Numbered from the stretch's first letter, positions 24,879 through 34,135 are shown. The stretch is DNA of 64,000 nucleotides from Pseudomonas cichorii (GCF_015471405.1 NZ_BLVZ01000001.1:542744-606743); one strand, 5' to 3'. Notes: a model not told the origin generated them from the letters alone. Numbers and translations are program-made.

Positions 24879-26690
24879 ATGAGCATTCTTAATGGACCAC
24901 GAGTGAACTTCTGGGGTGGCATCAGCACGGATGTGAGCGTGCCGAACAATTCAGCAACTGTGCCTCAGAACGATACAAAAGGATTCAAGCTATTTGATCC
25001 GGCGACCTCGACTATTGCCCCGGAGGCACAGTCCTACACCGATGAGCAATTGAACGAAAAGATCAATGCGCCCTCCAGTACTGCGCCAGCCAGCGGTTAC
25101 ACCCAGGGTGGCTGGAATCACTATGGCCAGCATCTCGTCGAACTGGATACGCAGATCAGTTCACAGGGCAATCCGGGAGCGATCAGCAAGCAAGGCGACC
25201 TGGTGGGGCAACCCGTCTATCTGCTCGGCTCACTGGACCCGGCAACCGGCCAACGAAGCTCCTCCGGTCCGATGATGGTAGATCTGGACCCGACCTCAGT
25301 GGTGACTACCCAGATATTTGTCGGCGGTCTTCAGATCGGCAACATAGGCGATGTCCAGTTGCTGATCAACTGCGATACCGTGTGCAGCAGCCTGGATGTG
25401 AAACAACGAATACTGGGGCCTGAGACCATGGATGCTCCAGGATCCTTTGCCCTCAGCGGCACATTCCAGTTGACCTTCCCGCTGGACAGCATCGTCAGTT
25501 ACAACCAGCAGAGCGAAATCCTGCAATCGATCATCAAGGCTCCCGGAGCAACCGGTATCGTCCTGCGCTTCGTCATGTTCGAGATGTGCCCGACCCTGAC
25601 CACAAAACAACTGAATGCCGATTATGCAGCCAGGAAATACACACCCAATCCAAGCATTGGCAGGGTTATCGGCACATTGGCACCGGCCTTTGCCGACGAG
25701 CCTGTCATCTGCCCAGCGGGCCGGCTGCTCGTCAACCAGAACACAGGAGGTACCGGTTTTGCAGACCTGAGCGACAACGGGTTATTGAGCATCGATATGG
25801 TGAACCTCATTCCTGAGGAGACGTTCAGGTCCGACCGTACTGCCATTACCAGTCCCATCGGACCCAATGCCGATTACGGTCCTGTCAACTTCTGCGCGGG
25901 TACTACAACCCTCACGACTCTGACTCCGGACAATGAGTACCTGCAGAATTATTACCTGTACGGCGGTATCGTGGATTTGCCGCTTGATGCTGGCACAGCA
26001 CAGCAGGTCAAAACCCAGCCATTGACCATCACGGCTCCAGACGAGGTCATGAACTATAGACTTGATCCACCTGCAAAGACGTCTCTACAAATCGCCGAGT
26101 CGCCCTACAGACTCTACACCGACCAGCGAAATATCTATCTGGAAGACCATCCTGACGGCCTGACGATTCCATTGCAGGTCAGGTATCTGGGTGGGCCTGT
26201 TCCTTCCGACACCTCTATTAAAATAGCCATTGGCACAAGCCTCGATTGCCTGAACTATCCGTCATCGGTTTCCGTACCCGCCAATCAACATTCGGTCAAT
26301 ATCGATATCAGCCTGAAAAACGGGACCGAAGCGTTGGCGGGCTTTCCCAAGCTGACGTACACCCTTGCGGATAACAGTCCATACTTCAGCGCCTTCCGCA
26401 AATACTCCCAGACAGACTTCGGAATCCCTGAAGGCAGCATCATCACCTGGGATCAGGTGTACCCCAACGTGCTGCGCTATCACTATCTGGCGTTCCCTGC
26501 CATGTCGCGCTACGTACCGCTCAATCAGCCAGATGCGGTCATGGGCGCCAAGAATGCCATCCTTGCGCGCACCTCGGACAAGTACAAAGGCACCACTCTT
26601 TATATGCCGGTCGTGCGTTCGATGTCGCCCAGCCAGCGCGCACTGCTCAGCGCCTACCTGACAGGTACGCCATGGCAGCCGCAGCAATGA
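24879..26690 (+). CDS. Protein of unknown function with N-terminal PRxxFxG motif (cassette 2, protein B)
   Basis: 603 residues, paralogue of the 20182 product but about 190 shorter. It begins MSILNGPRVNFWGGISTDVS and has no signal peptide. The C-terminal common block is VYPNVLRYHYLAFPAMSRYVPLN, followed by TTLYMPVVRSMSPSQRALL. The middle is beta-rich. It is directly coupled to the CXXCH gene (3-nt gap) and overlaps the next gene by 4 nt. How a signal-less protein works with an exported partner is an open point: it may be cytoplasmic, or exported by an unrecognised route. Confidence 0.8.
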   Translation: MSILNGPRVNFWGGISTDVSVPNNSATVPQNDTKGFKLFDPATSTIAPEAQSYTDEQLNEKINAPSSTAPASGYTQGGWNHYGQHLVELDTQISSQGNPGAISKQGDLVGQPVYLLGSLDPATGQRSSSGPMMVDLDPTSVVTTQIFVGGLQIGNIGDVQLLINCDTVCSSLDVKQRILGPETMDAPGSFALSGTFQLTFPLDSIVSYNQQSEILQSIIKAPGATGIVLRFVMFEMCPTLTTKQLNADYAARKYTPNPSIGRVIGTLAPAFADEPVICPAGRLLVNQNTGGTGFADLSDNGLLSIDMVNLIPEETFRSDRTAITSPIGPNADYGPVNFCAGTTTLTTLTPDNEYLQNYYLYGGIVDLPLDAGTAQQVKTQPLTITAPDEVMNYRLDPPAKTSLQIAESPYRLYTDQRNIYLEDHPDGLTIPLQVRYLGGPVPSDTSIKIAIGTSLDCLNYPSSVSVPANQHSVNIDISLKNGTEALAGFPKLTYTLADNSPYFSAFRKYSQTDFGIPEGSIITWDQVYPNVLRYHYLAFPAMSRYVPLNQPDAVMGAKNAILARTSDKYKGTTLYMPVVRSMSPSQRALLSAYLTGTPWQPQQ

Positions 26691-27784
26691 GTGCCCCACC
26701 CATGGCTATGGAGAGCTTCATGACTGTTCCCATTGAAATTCCCGCTCACCCCGTTGAGCATCTGTGTGCCAGCACCTTCATTGCAGAAGGTTTGCTGAAC
26801 CCGCGTGGGTTGTGTGTACGACCCGACGGCAGCCTGCTGCTGATCGAAGCCGGATCGGGCTTGCCCGATGCGACTTTCAGTGGCCGTATCAGCGTGCTGC
26901 GCCCGGACCCGAAAAATCCAGAGGCTTACCTGCCTGCCGAAACACTGGCGCAAGGTTTTCGCGCCATGAACATGCAGCCTCGCATGCTGCGGGACGAAAT
27001 CATGGGCGTCTCGGACATCGCCTTGGGTGACGGGCGCTGCCTGGTCAGCCAGACCGACTATGTGCAGGGCTCGAAGATCCTGGATATCCAGTACTCGCCG
27101 CCCGAGCCGGTATTTCACAGCCAGGGCAACCTGAATTCCCTGTGCTATCACCCGGCTCGTCATAGCTGGCTGGCGGTCAAGCCTGATACCAACCAACTGG
27201 TGGAATTCAGTCAGGGCAATGAAGGTGAGCGCATCCTGGCTCAGTTGCCTGATCTGGCTCAAGGACAGGAAGCGGTGCCCGTCACACTGGTCTATGAGCC
27301 TGCGACCGGTGCGGTCCTGATCAGTCTGTTCTCCGGGGAGTTGCGCAGCGATCCTGCCAGACAGGGTATCGATTTTGTCGACCGGGCCGGCCAGGTGATA
27401 CGAGTCTGGCCGGACACCGGCAAGATCGAGTTGCTGATCAGCGGGCTGCAACTGCCCACCGGCCTGGCAATACGCCCGGATGGCAGCGTACTGGTGCTGG
27501 AACTGTGCGACCGGCTGCTACAACCCTTGCGCCCCGACTGGGCCGGCGAACCCTTGCATGGTGGTTTCGAGCGCTTCAGCGGCAGGCTATTGAGCTGCGA
27601 CCTGCAAAGCCGAGAGGTTGTCGTTCTTGCAACAGAGCTGGATACCCCCTCCAACCTGTGCCTTGTGGAAAATGCCGTGATCGTCAGCGAAGGCATGGGA
27701 CTCACCGGACGTCTACTTCCCGGCCGGGAAAATACAGTGGTGCCGCTGACCGGGAGGTTACGGCGAGTGGCATTGTTTTCTTGA
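26687..27784 (+). CDS. ScyD/ScyE-like beta-propeller (NHL/SMP-30 type) protein
   Basis: 365 residues from ATG 26687, whose ATGA overlaps the previous stop; ATG 26720 with GGAGAG upstream is an alternative. Propeller blades recur as GLCVRPDGSLLLIEAGSG, VSDIALGDGRCLVSQT, GLAIRPDGSVLVLELCDR and SNLCLVENAVIVSEG. This is the pattern of ScyD/ScyE-family proteins, which accompany the scytonemin pathway in cyanobacteria, as do Ebo genes. No signal peptide is apparent. It ends the long operon that begins with eboD. The link to ScyD/E rests on fold and context and should be tested. Confidence 0.68.
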   Translation: MSAPPMAMESFMTVPIEIPAHPVEHLCASTFIAEGLLNPRGLCVRPDGSLLLIEAGSGLPDATFSGRISVLRPDPKNPEAYLPAETLAQGFRAMNMQPRMLRDEIMGVSDIALGDGRCLVSQTDYVQGSKILDIQYSPPEPVFHSQGNLNSLCYHPARHSWLAVKPDTNQLVEFSQGNEGERILAQLPDLAQGQEAVPVTLVYEPATGAVLISLFSGELRSDPARQGIDFVDRAGQVIRVWPDTGKIELLISGLQLPTGLAIRPDGSVLVLELCDRLLQPLRPDWAGEPLHGGFERFSGRLLSCDLQSREVVVLATELDTPSNLCLVENAVIVSEGMGLTGRLLPGRENTVVPLTGRLRRVALFS

Positions 27785-27797
27785 TGTACTCAATACC

Positions 27798-27887
27798 GTG
27801 TGGGAGGGGCCTTGGCCGCGACAGATTTTTCAGGCGCTGAAAATGTGGTGCCTGTTGTGAAGCCGTCGCGGGCAAGCCCCCTCCAAC
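27798..27887. repeat. Inverted REP pair (REPIN-like)
   Basis: Left copy GTGTGGGAGGGGCCTTGG at 27798-27815 continues to about 27824. The right copy, on the other strand, ends GGCAAGCCCCCTCC at 27871-27884. The inverted copies are about 40 bp apart. The core GTGGGAGGGG-n-CTTG-n-CCGCGAC is the well-known REP type of fluorescens/syringae-group pseudomonads. It sits between the end of the Ebo-led operon and the TonB receptor and may fold into a hairpin that protects or ends the transcript. Confidence 0.8.
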
Positions 27888-27988
27888 GGGCAAAACCCGC
27901 CTATATTTGCAGCAAGTGACGCCATCCCCCTGTCCGGCATCGAATACCTATTCTGCGGCACAGCGGTCGTTCTCAAGGAACAAGGCAT

Positions 27989-30160
27989 ATGCACTTGCAA
28001 CACACTCCACCTTTCCCCCTATCTCGTCTGAGCACTGCGAAACTGCTGGGCCTCAGCGCCGCCCTCGCCTGCGTCAATATCGCTCACGCCCAGAGCAGTG
28101 ATGAAAACACCGTCAATCTGTCGAATATCGAGGTTTCTGCCGGTACGGTCAGTGCCGCCGAGGTATCGCGGGAGGAAGTGAAAAAGGTGCCGGGTGCCAC
28201 CAATGTCGTGGACCTGAATGACGTCGAGCAAGGCCGGGTAGCCAACAATGAAGATGTCTTCAAATATCAGGCCGGTATCTACGCCAAGGCGGCCAACAGC
28301 GAAGGCGCGAAAATTTCCATTCGCGGCTCGGGCATCAACCGGGCGCCGGGCGCACATGCTTCAGGGCTGTTTGAAATGCTCGATGGCCTGCCGCTTACCG
28401 GTCCAGGCGGGACGCCTTATGAACTGAAGGAACCTCTGTGGCTGAGCCATGTGGACGTGCGTCGTGGCGCCAACGGCTTCGATCAGGGCTCACTGGCCCT
28501 GGGCGGCTCGATCAATTACCTCACCCGTACCGGCTATGACGCCCCCAAACTGCAACTGCGCTATGAAGCTGGCAGCCATGGCTATACCAAGCGGCAGATC
28601 AGCTCCGGGCAGGTGCTGGGGGATCTGGATTACTACGTCAGCCTGACCGACTCGAACTATGACGGTTTTCAGGATCAAAGCGCCGGTGGCAGCAAAGGCA
28701 TTGCCGCCAACGTCGGCTACCGCTTCAACCCGAATATCGAGACCCGTTTCTACTTCCGCTATCGGGAAACCGACAACGATACGCCGGGCAGGCTCACTAA
28801 AGACCAGATCCGTCACGATCCGCGGGCGGCCAACACTCTCAATGTGGCCCGCGACTCCAAACGTCTGCAGCCGGGCAGCACCTGGCTGGCCAACAAGACC
28901 ACGTTCTATCTGGATGACAATTCCAGAGTGGAAGCCGGTCTGGTCTATCACGACTACCCCATGGACCTGCGCGAAGGCACCAACCGGCTCAAGGTTGCCT
29001 ACACCGATATCAGCGGCACACTGAACTATATCCGTCAGGACCAACTGGCCGGTCATCAGAGCATCACCACCATCGGCCTGCGTACTACCAAGGGTTTGCC
29101 GAATAATGGCGCTTCCGAATACGTCCGTATTCCCACCGGCAACACCGCCGGTTTTGCCGTCGGCACCAAGACCCGGGATTACAGTTACCTGGGCTCCGAC
29201 ACGGCCCTGCACCTGAGCAACGACCTGGAACTGGTCCCCGACCTGTGGCTGACCACCGGCATCGCCGCCATCTATACCCGCCGCGAGACAGAAGTCACCT
29301 ATCCCGAGGTCAACGACCCGGTCAGCACCCATGACTGGGATTACGCCGCCCGCCTCGGCCTGCGCTACGACTTCACCCCGCAATTGCAGGTGTACGGCAA
29401 CCTCAGCCGTTCGGTAGAGCCGCCTCATGCGTGGTCGATGATCTGGGGCTCGAACAAGTTCTTCCCGGCCGGAAGCGGAGCCGCCACCGGTCTGCAACGT
29501 GCAGGTGTCGAGCTTGAGAACCAGACTGCCACCACTCTGGAGCTGGGCGGACGTGGTGAAAACGGCTTGGGTCGCTGGGATCTGGCCTGGTACTACTCAC
29601 AGGTACGCCACGAACTGCTGAGCATCGAAACCCAGGCAGCGACCCAGACCACTTCGCAGATCATTGCGGAATCCAATGCCAGCCCGACGATTCATCAAGG
29701 GGTCGAGGCCAGCCTGGACAGTCCGCTGTGGCAAGGCGGCGCGGCAGGCAAGCTGGCATTGCGTCAGGCCTATACCTACAGCGACTTCCACTACCGCGAT
29801 GATGATCGTTTCGGTGACAACCAGTTGGCTGGCATTCCCAAGCACTATTACCAGGCTGAACTGCGCTATAGCCACCCCACCGGTTTCTATGTCGGGCTGA
29901 ACACCGAACATGCGTCAAAGATTGCCGTGGACTACGCCAACTCCTATTACGCGGACTCGTACACGCTGCTGGGTGCCACGCTGGGTTATGCCTCGCCCAA
30001 GGATGACTGGCAGACCTGGCTGGACCTGCGCAACCTGACCAACAAGCGTTACGCCAGTACCGTGACGCCGGGTTATGACGACCGAGGGCAGGATGTGGCC
30101 CGCTCGACACCGGGCGATGGCATGGGCGTCTATGCCGGGGTTTCGTGGAGCCTGCGCTGA
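27989..30160 (+). CDS. TonB-dependent outer-membrane receptor
   Basis: 723 residues. The signal peptide ends at about IAHAQ. A plug domain follows (NVVDLNDVEQGRVANNEDVFKYQ has the usual position; ISIRGSGINRAPG and VDVRRGANGFDQGSLALGGSINYLTR are classic plug motifs). The rest is a 22-strand barrel with many alternating aromatic segments. The C-terminus is VYAGVSWSLR rather than ending in Phe. The YAST stretch before it (LRNLTNKRYASTVTPGYDDRGQDVARSTPGDG) matches FecA-like receptors. It imports an iron chelate or another bulky ligand using TonB energy. No Fur box is seen upstream, so iron control is not supported here. Confidence 0.88.
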   Translation: MHLQHTPPFPLSRLSTAKLLGLSAALACVNIAHAQSSDENTVNLSNIEVSAGTVSAAEVSREEVKKVPGATNVVDLNDVEQGRVANNEDVFKYQAGIYAKAANSEGAKISIRGSGINRAPGAHASGLFEMLDGLPLTGPGGTPYELKEPLWLSHVDVRRGANGFDQGSLALGGSINYLTRTGYDAPKLQLRYEAGSHGYTKRQISSGQVLGDLDYYVSLTDSNYDGFQDQSAGGSKGIAANVGYRFNPNIETRFYFRYRETDNDTPGRLTKDQIRHDPRAANTLNVARDSKRLQPGSTWLANKTTFYLDDNSRVEAGLVYHDYPMDLREGTNRLKVAYTDISGTLNYIRQDQLAGHQSITTIGLRTTKGLPNNGASEYVRIPTGNTAGFAVGTKTRDYSYLGSDTALHLSNDLELVPDLWLTTGIAAIYTRRETEVTYPEVNDPVSTHDWDYAARLGLRYDFTPQLQVYGNLSRSVEPPHAWSMIWGSNKFFPAGSGAATGLQRAGVELENQTATTLELGGRGENGLGRWDLAWYYSQVRHELLSIETQAATQTTSQIIAESNASPTIHQGVEASLDSPLWQGGAAGKLALRQAYTYSDFHYRDDDRFGDNQLAGIPKHYYQAELRYSHPTGFYVGLNTEHASKIAVDYANSYYADSYTLLGATLGYASPKDDWQTWLDLRNLTNKRYASTVTPGYDDRGQDVARSTPGDGMGVYAGVSWSLR

Positions 30161-30208
30161 GATGACTGCACCCCCATCGACTTGCCCTGTGCAAGCGATG
30201 GGGACGGG

Positions 30209-30757
30209 TCAGAAGTTTGCAGGCGTGTTGGCGCTGATGATCTCGGCCTCGTCCTGGCCGATGTTGCGAAAGCGATGGGGCAAGGTAGAGGGGAAATAGT
30301 AGCCATCGCCAGCGTTGAGGATATTGGTCTGGCCGTTGATGGTCAGCTCGACCGTCCCGCGCGTGACCAACCCGCACTCCTCGCCTTCGGCGTGCACGAT
30401 AGGCTCGTCACCGGAACTGGCGCCCGGCGCGTATTGCTCGCGCAGAAAGCGCATCTGCCGGCTCGGCAAGGTCGCTCCGACCAGAAGCAGGCGTAACCCG
30501 TTGCGCCCCAGATCAGGCTGGTCATTGGCCCGGAACACATACTGGTCCTGCCCCGGCGGCTGATCGAAGGTGAAGAAATCCGCCAGAGTCATGGGAATAC
30601 CCTCAAGCAGTTTCTTGAGGGAACTGACTGAAGGGCTTACCCGGTTCTGCTCGATCAGAGAGATCGTGGCATTGGTCACACCGCTGCGCCTGGCCAGCTC
30701 GCGCTGAGACAACTTGTAGCTTTCGCGTACCAGCTTGAGTCGTGCTCCTGTGTCCAT
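30209..30757 (-). CDS. XRE-cupin transcriptional regulator, PuuR-like
   Basis: 182 residues: N-terminal HTH (RLKLVRESYKLSQRELARR, TNATISLIEQNRVSPSVSSL) and a C-terminal cupin (GEECGLVTRGTVELTINGQ, GDGYYFPSTLPHRFRN). Length and layout match PuuR, the repressor of putrescine use. The gene just upstream, in the same direction, is a PuuD-type hydrolase, which supports the assignment. No puuA/B/C or transporter is present nearby, so only part of the pathway lies here. Confidence 0.86.
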   Translation of the reverse strand: MDTGARLKLVRESYKLSQRELARRSGVTNATISLIEQNRVSPSVSSLKKLLEGIPMTLADFFTFDQPPGQDQYVFRANDQPDLGRNGLRLLLVGATLPSRQMRFLREQYAPGASSGDEPIVHAEGEECGLVTRGTVELTINGQTNILNAGDGYYFPSTLPHRFRNIGQDEAEIISANTPANF

Positions 30758-30874
30758 AGCCGCCTTACATGAGAAATATTCGGTGAATTAGGCGCGGTTG
30801 ATGGCAGACACCACAACCCCACAAAAGCCGCGTATTAAATCACGTTTGTCAGCGTACAGAATATGTCCTGACTC

Positions 30875-31627
30875 TTACTGGCTGCGGCGTTGCGCATAAA
30901 CCTGACAGGCTTCGCGAAATGCCTCGAACAGACGCAACGACACCGGATTATCCAGGAACTGCCATTCAGGGTGCCACTGCACACCCAGCACGAACCCGGG
31001 CGCTGTCGGCAGGGAAACCGCTTCGACCAGACCGTCCGGCGCCAGAGCCTCGGCGCGCAAATCAGCCGCCAGCCGGTCGATGCCCTGGCTGTGCAGGCTG
31101 TTGACTTCAAAGCCTGGAGCCAGCCCAAGAGCGTCGAGTACACCACCGGGCTGCACCTGAACCCCATGCTGCGGGGTATATTGCTCTTCCAGCAGCTCAC
31201 TTTTCGGCTCGCGATGGTCCATGTAACCCGGCAGTTCATGGACACGCTGATGCAGGCTGCCGCCCAAGGCCACGTTCAGTTCCTGAAAACCCCGGCAGAT
31301 ACAGAAAACCGGGACGCCTTGCGCAATGGCCTGCCTGAGCAATGGCAAGGTGTTGCGATCCCGAAATACATCATGCTGGGTGCCTTCGGCGCTGGGAGGC
31401 CCCTGATAGTGGCGAGGCTCGACATTGGAGGGCGAGCCGGTAAAGAGCAGACCATCCAGATGGGCCAGTAATTGCGCAGGATCGCTGGGCGTTGCCAGCG
31501 CCGGCAAGACCACAGGAATACCGGCAAATGCAGCGGCCTCGACGTATTTGTCACCCGCCGTATGGGAGGAATATTTGCCCAACTGCTGACGGCAGGCAGT
31601 AACGCCAATCATTGGAGAGTTCGACAT
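30875..31627 (-). CDS. Gamma-glutamyl-gamma-aminobutyrate hydrolase, PuuD-like (class I glutamine amidotransferase fold)
   Basis: 250 residues. It starts PMIGVTACRQQLG and has the nucleophile elbow VFCICRGFQELNVALGG (Cys at about 105). The histidine-glutamate part of the triad is in VLGVQWHPEWQFL. HSQGIDRLA precedes it, as in PuuD. The enzyme releases GABA from gamma-glutamyl-GABA in putrescine breakdown. The companion PuuR-like gene downstream supports polyamine metabolism. It is divergent from a LysR gene 125 bp away. Confidence 0.86.
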   Translation of the reverse strand: MSNSPMIGVTACRQQLGKYSSHTAGDKYVEAAAFAGIPVVLPALATPSDPAQLLAHLDGLLFTGSPSNVEPRHYQGPPSAEGTQHDVFRDRNTLPLLRQAIAQGVPVFCICRGFQELNVALGGSLHQRVHELPGYMDHREPKSELLEEQYTPQHGVQVQPGGVLDALGLAPGFEVNSLHSQGIDRLAADLRAEALAPDGLVEAVSLPTAPGFVLGVQWHPEWQFLDNPVSLRLFEAFREACQVYAQRRSQ

Positions 31628-31752
31628 GATTCAACCTCTTTGACGATGCACGCGCAGGGCCTGTAAAGCCACTATCGCGCAGAATGGCTACGAGTCTAAG
31701 ATAGTCATTACCGCAATTGGCATGGGCATTCTGGCAATGGAAGTATGCAGCG

Positions 31753-32622
31753 ATGCAATATGAGATCAGTCACGCCGACCTGTCACTGGTGCTGGCATTG
31801 GTGCGCGGACGCACACTGGCACGTGCCGCAGAGCTGCTGCATGTCGATATCTCCACAGTATTCCGCTCCATCAGACGGCTCGAAGCGGCATTGGGTACGG
31901 CACTGTTCGAGAAAAACCGTCGTGGCTATATCCCCACCGACACGGCACAGGCCATGTCCGAACAGGCTGAACGCGCAGAGCTGGCCCTCAATGCTGCCCG
32001 CGTGGCCCTGCAACAAGGGGAAAACGTGGTCAGCGGCACAGTACGCCTGACCTGCACCGACGCCGTATTGCATAGCCTGTTGCTACCCGCCCTCGCCCGC
32101 TTCATGCCGTCCTACCCGGCGTTGACCCTGGAACTGGCGACCTCCAACACATTCGCCAACCTCAGCCGCCGCGATGCGGACATCGCCCTGCGCCTGACCA
32201 ATACCCCGCCCGAGCATCTGATAGGCCGACAACTGGGCAGCGCCCACTATGTCATTTGCGGCCATTCTGACTATCGCGAGCCACTGCAAGACTCACCGGC
32301 TTGCGTGCCGTGGATCAGCCCCGACGACTCAATGCCGGACCACACCTCAGTGATCTGGCGCAGGCAGGCATTCCCTGCCGTCGTACCTCGCTATCGATGC
32401 AGCAGCATGTCAGCCGTCTCACAACTGGTGGCCGCCGGGCTTGGCGTGGCAGCCATGCCCGACTTCACCGCCCGCAGCCTGCCAGACACCGAAGTGCTGA
32501 GCCCTCCCCTGGAAGGCTGCAGCACCGACCTGTGGTTACTGACACGCCCCGACTGCAGGGCATTACGCTCGGTTCAGGTGCTGCTTGACGAACTGACGCC
32601 GCTGCTGCGCAGCGCGATTTAA
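31753..32622 (+). CDS. LysR family transcriptional regulator
   Basis: 289 residues from ATG 31753 (MQYEISHADLSLVLALVRG). The winged HTH reads TLARAAELLHVDISTVFRSIRRLEAALG in two overlapping helices at about 17-45. The effector domain has GTVRLTCTDAVLHSLLLPAL and LSRRDADIALRLTNTPP, the form of the transporter-associated LysR branch. It is divergent from puuD-like and convergent with the histidine kinase. The 3' end runs straight into the 7-bp repeat array, which begins only 13 nt after the stop. Confidence 0.88.
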   Translation: MQYEISHADLSLVLALVRGRTLARAAELLHVDISTVFRSIRRLEAALGTALFEKNRRGYIPTDTAQAMSEQAERAELALNAARVALQQGENVVSGTVRLTCTDAVLHSLLLPALARFMPSYPALTLELATSNTFANLSRRDADIALRLTNTPPEHLIGRQLGSAHYVICGHSDYREPLQDSPACVPWISPDDSMPDHTSVIWRRQAFPAVVPRYRCSSMSAVSQLVAAGLGVAAMPDFTARSLPDTEVLSPPLEGCSTDLWLLTRPDCRALRSVQVLLDELTPLLRSAI

Positions 32623-32634
32623 GCTTCAAGCTGT

Positions 32635-32766
32635 AAGCCTCAAGCCTCAAGCCTCAAGCCTCAAGCCTCAAGCCTCAAGCCTCAAGCCTCAAGCTTTTGA
32701 CTTATAGCTTATAGCTTATAGCTTATAGCTTGTAGCTTGTAGCTTGTAGCTTGTAGCTTTCAGCTT
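32635..32766. repeat. Two opposed 7-bp tandem arrays forming a long imperfect hairpin
   Basis: Eight copies of AAGCCTC (32635-32690) are followed by AAGCTTTTGAC. Then come four copies of TTATAGC (32702-32729), four of TTGTAGC (32730-32757) and one TTTCAGC (32758-32764). The complement of the first unit reads GCTTGAG, close to GCTTGTA and GCTTATA of the second array, so the halves can pair over about 60 bp. The array sits exactly between the convergent LysR and kinase genes and touches the kinase stop codon. It may act as a bidirectional terminator, and copy number should be prone to slippage. Confidence 0.85.
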
Positions 32767-34042
32767 ACCCCCCTCCCTCCAACCGTACTTCAAACCGGCA
32801 GCCATTAGGCTCCCGGCTGGTCAGCAGTACTTGCCACTGCTGGTTGGCGCAGATGCGTTGTACCAGTGAAAGCCCCAGCCCCAGTCCATCGCCGCGCTGT
32901 TCATCCCCTCTGATAAAGGGTTGAAACATCTCTTGCTGCTTCTCGGCGGGAATTCCGATGCCGCTGTCTTCCACCACAAAGCTGTCCGCCTTCAGGGTCA
33001 GGCGAATGAAGCCCTGATCGGTGTAGTGCCAGGCATTGCGCAGCAGGTTGCCCATGACCGAGTGCAGGAGTGTCGCGTTATACAGCGTGTCCGAGGGTTC
33101 CTGGGGTTCATGGATCAGCTCCAGACCTTTTTGCCTGATAGGTTCTCCCCAGAGCTCGACCAGTTCATTGGCCACCATCGACAGTGTCGAACGCGGTCCC
33201 TGGTTGGGTTGATTGCTTTCGGCACGGGCCAGCAGCAGAAAGGTTTCCACCAGTTGTTGCATGGCTGCACTGGCCCTGGCAATGCGCACAACCTGTGAAT
33301 GGGAGCGCTTGTCGAGGCTCGGGTTTTCCAGCAGCAGCTCACTGGAACTGATGAGGATCATCAAGGGAGTGCGCAGTTCATGGCTGACGTCACTGGTAAA
33401 CAGCTTCTCGCGCCCCAACGCCGCACGTAACTGGCCCATGGTCTTGTCGAATGCCACGGCCAGGGTGCCCACTTCGTCCTTGGCATATTCCGGGGCCAAT
33501 GCAGGCGCCTGCCCCATGAACTGCTCTCGCTGACGAACCTGGCGGGATAGCCGTATAACCGGCGCGATTACACGATGTGCCAACAAACGTCCCAATAGAA
33601 TGGCCAGCAGCACACTCAACACAAAGCTGATGAAAACCACGACCAGCAGAATTCGCTCACGCTTGATGGAGCTATGCAGGTCGCGCAATAAAACGTATTT
33701 GCGACCACTCACCGACTCGACCATGGCGTAATAAGGACGGTTCTCCCGGGTCAGCTCATGAAAACCTTCGTCAAGTGCCTCAAGAGACGGCGTCATCGCC
33801 AGATCACCCGCTCCGCCCTGAACATAGAACAGCGAACGCTTATAAGGCCGATGCTGCCAGTCATCTGCGTCCTCCATCATCAATAGCCGATGAAGTTCAC
33901 TGCCAAGGGTGATGATGGACAGCCGCTTCTCGACAACATGGACTGTAACAACAACACCTGCTGCAAATACGCCAGCAATCAAGGCGCTCATCACTGCAAA
34001 AACCGTGACGATGCGTTGCTTCAGGCTGTGTTTGTTTTCCAT
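32765..34042 (-). CDS. Orphan membrane sensor histidine kinase
   Basis: 425 residues. Two spans (about 10-32 and 150-172) flank a periplasmic sensor domain of about 115 residues with several acidic clusters. A HAMP-like linker follows, then the H-box FTSDVSHELRTPLMIL, N-box MGNLLRNAWHYTDQGF, G1 VEDSGIGIPAEKQQ and G2 GDGLGLGLSLVQRI. All catalytic elements are intact. No response regulator gene lies beside it; the upstream neighbour in the same direction is treS, 93 bp away with a hairpin between. The signal and partner are unknown. Confidence 0.9.
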   Translation of the reverse strand: MENKHSLKQRIVTVFAVMSALIAGVFAAGVVVTVHVVEKRLSIITLGSELHRLLMMEDADDWQHRPYKRSLFYVQGGAGDLAMTPSLEALDEGFHELTRENRPYYAMVESVSGRKYVLLRDLHSSIKRERILLVVVFISFVLSVLLAILLGRLLAHRVIAPVIRLSRQVRQREQFMGQAPALAPEYAKDEVGTLAVAFDKTMGQLRAALGREKLFTSDVSHELRTPLMILISSSELLLENPSLDKRSHSQVVRIARASAAMQQLVETFLLLARAESNQPNQGPRSTLSMVANELVELWGEPIRQKGLELIHEPQEPSDTLYNATLLHSVMGNLLRNAWHYTDQGFIRLTLKADSFVVEDSGIGIPAEKQQEMFQPFIRGDEQRGDGLGLGLSLVQRICANQQWQVLLTSREPNGCRFEVRLEGGG

Positions 34043-34079
34043 GGACTTTCCGACAACAGGACAATGCTCGACGACCCGA

Positions 34080-34109
34080 AATCACTCAAGCCTTCAGGCG
34101 TGAGTGATT
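34080..34109. terminator. Hairpin between treS and the kinase gene
   Basis: AATCACTCA and TGAGTGATT pair perfectly over 9 bp, with GCC/GGC extending inside the loop. The U-run after it on the minus strand is only three long, so it is at best a weak intrinsic terminator after treS. An operator is the alternative. Confidence 0.4.
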
Positions 34110-34135
34110 ATCGGGGAGCAGATGTCATGATTTCG

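Noticed and set aside
32635..32766. CRISPR array
   Set aside because: Units are 7 bp with no spacers; it is a simple tandem repeat.
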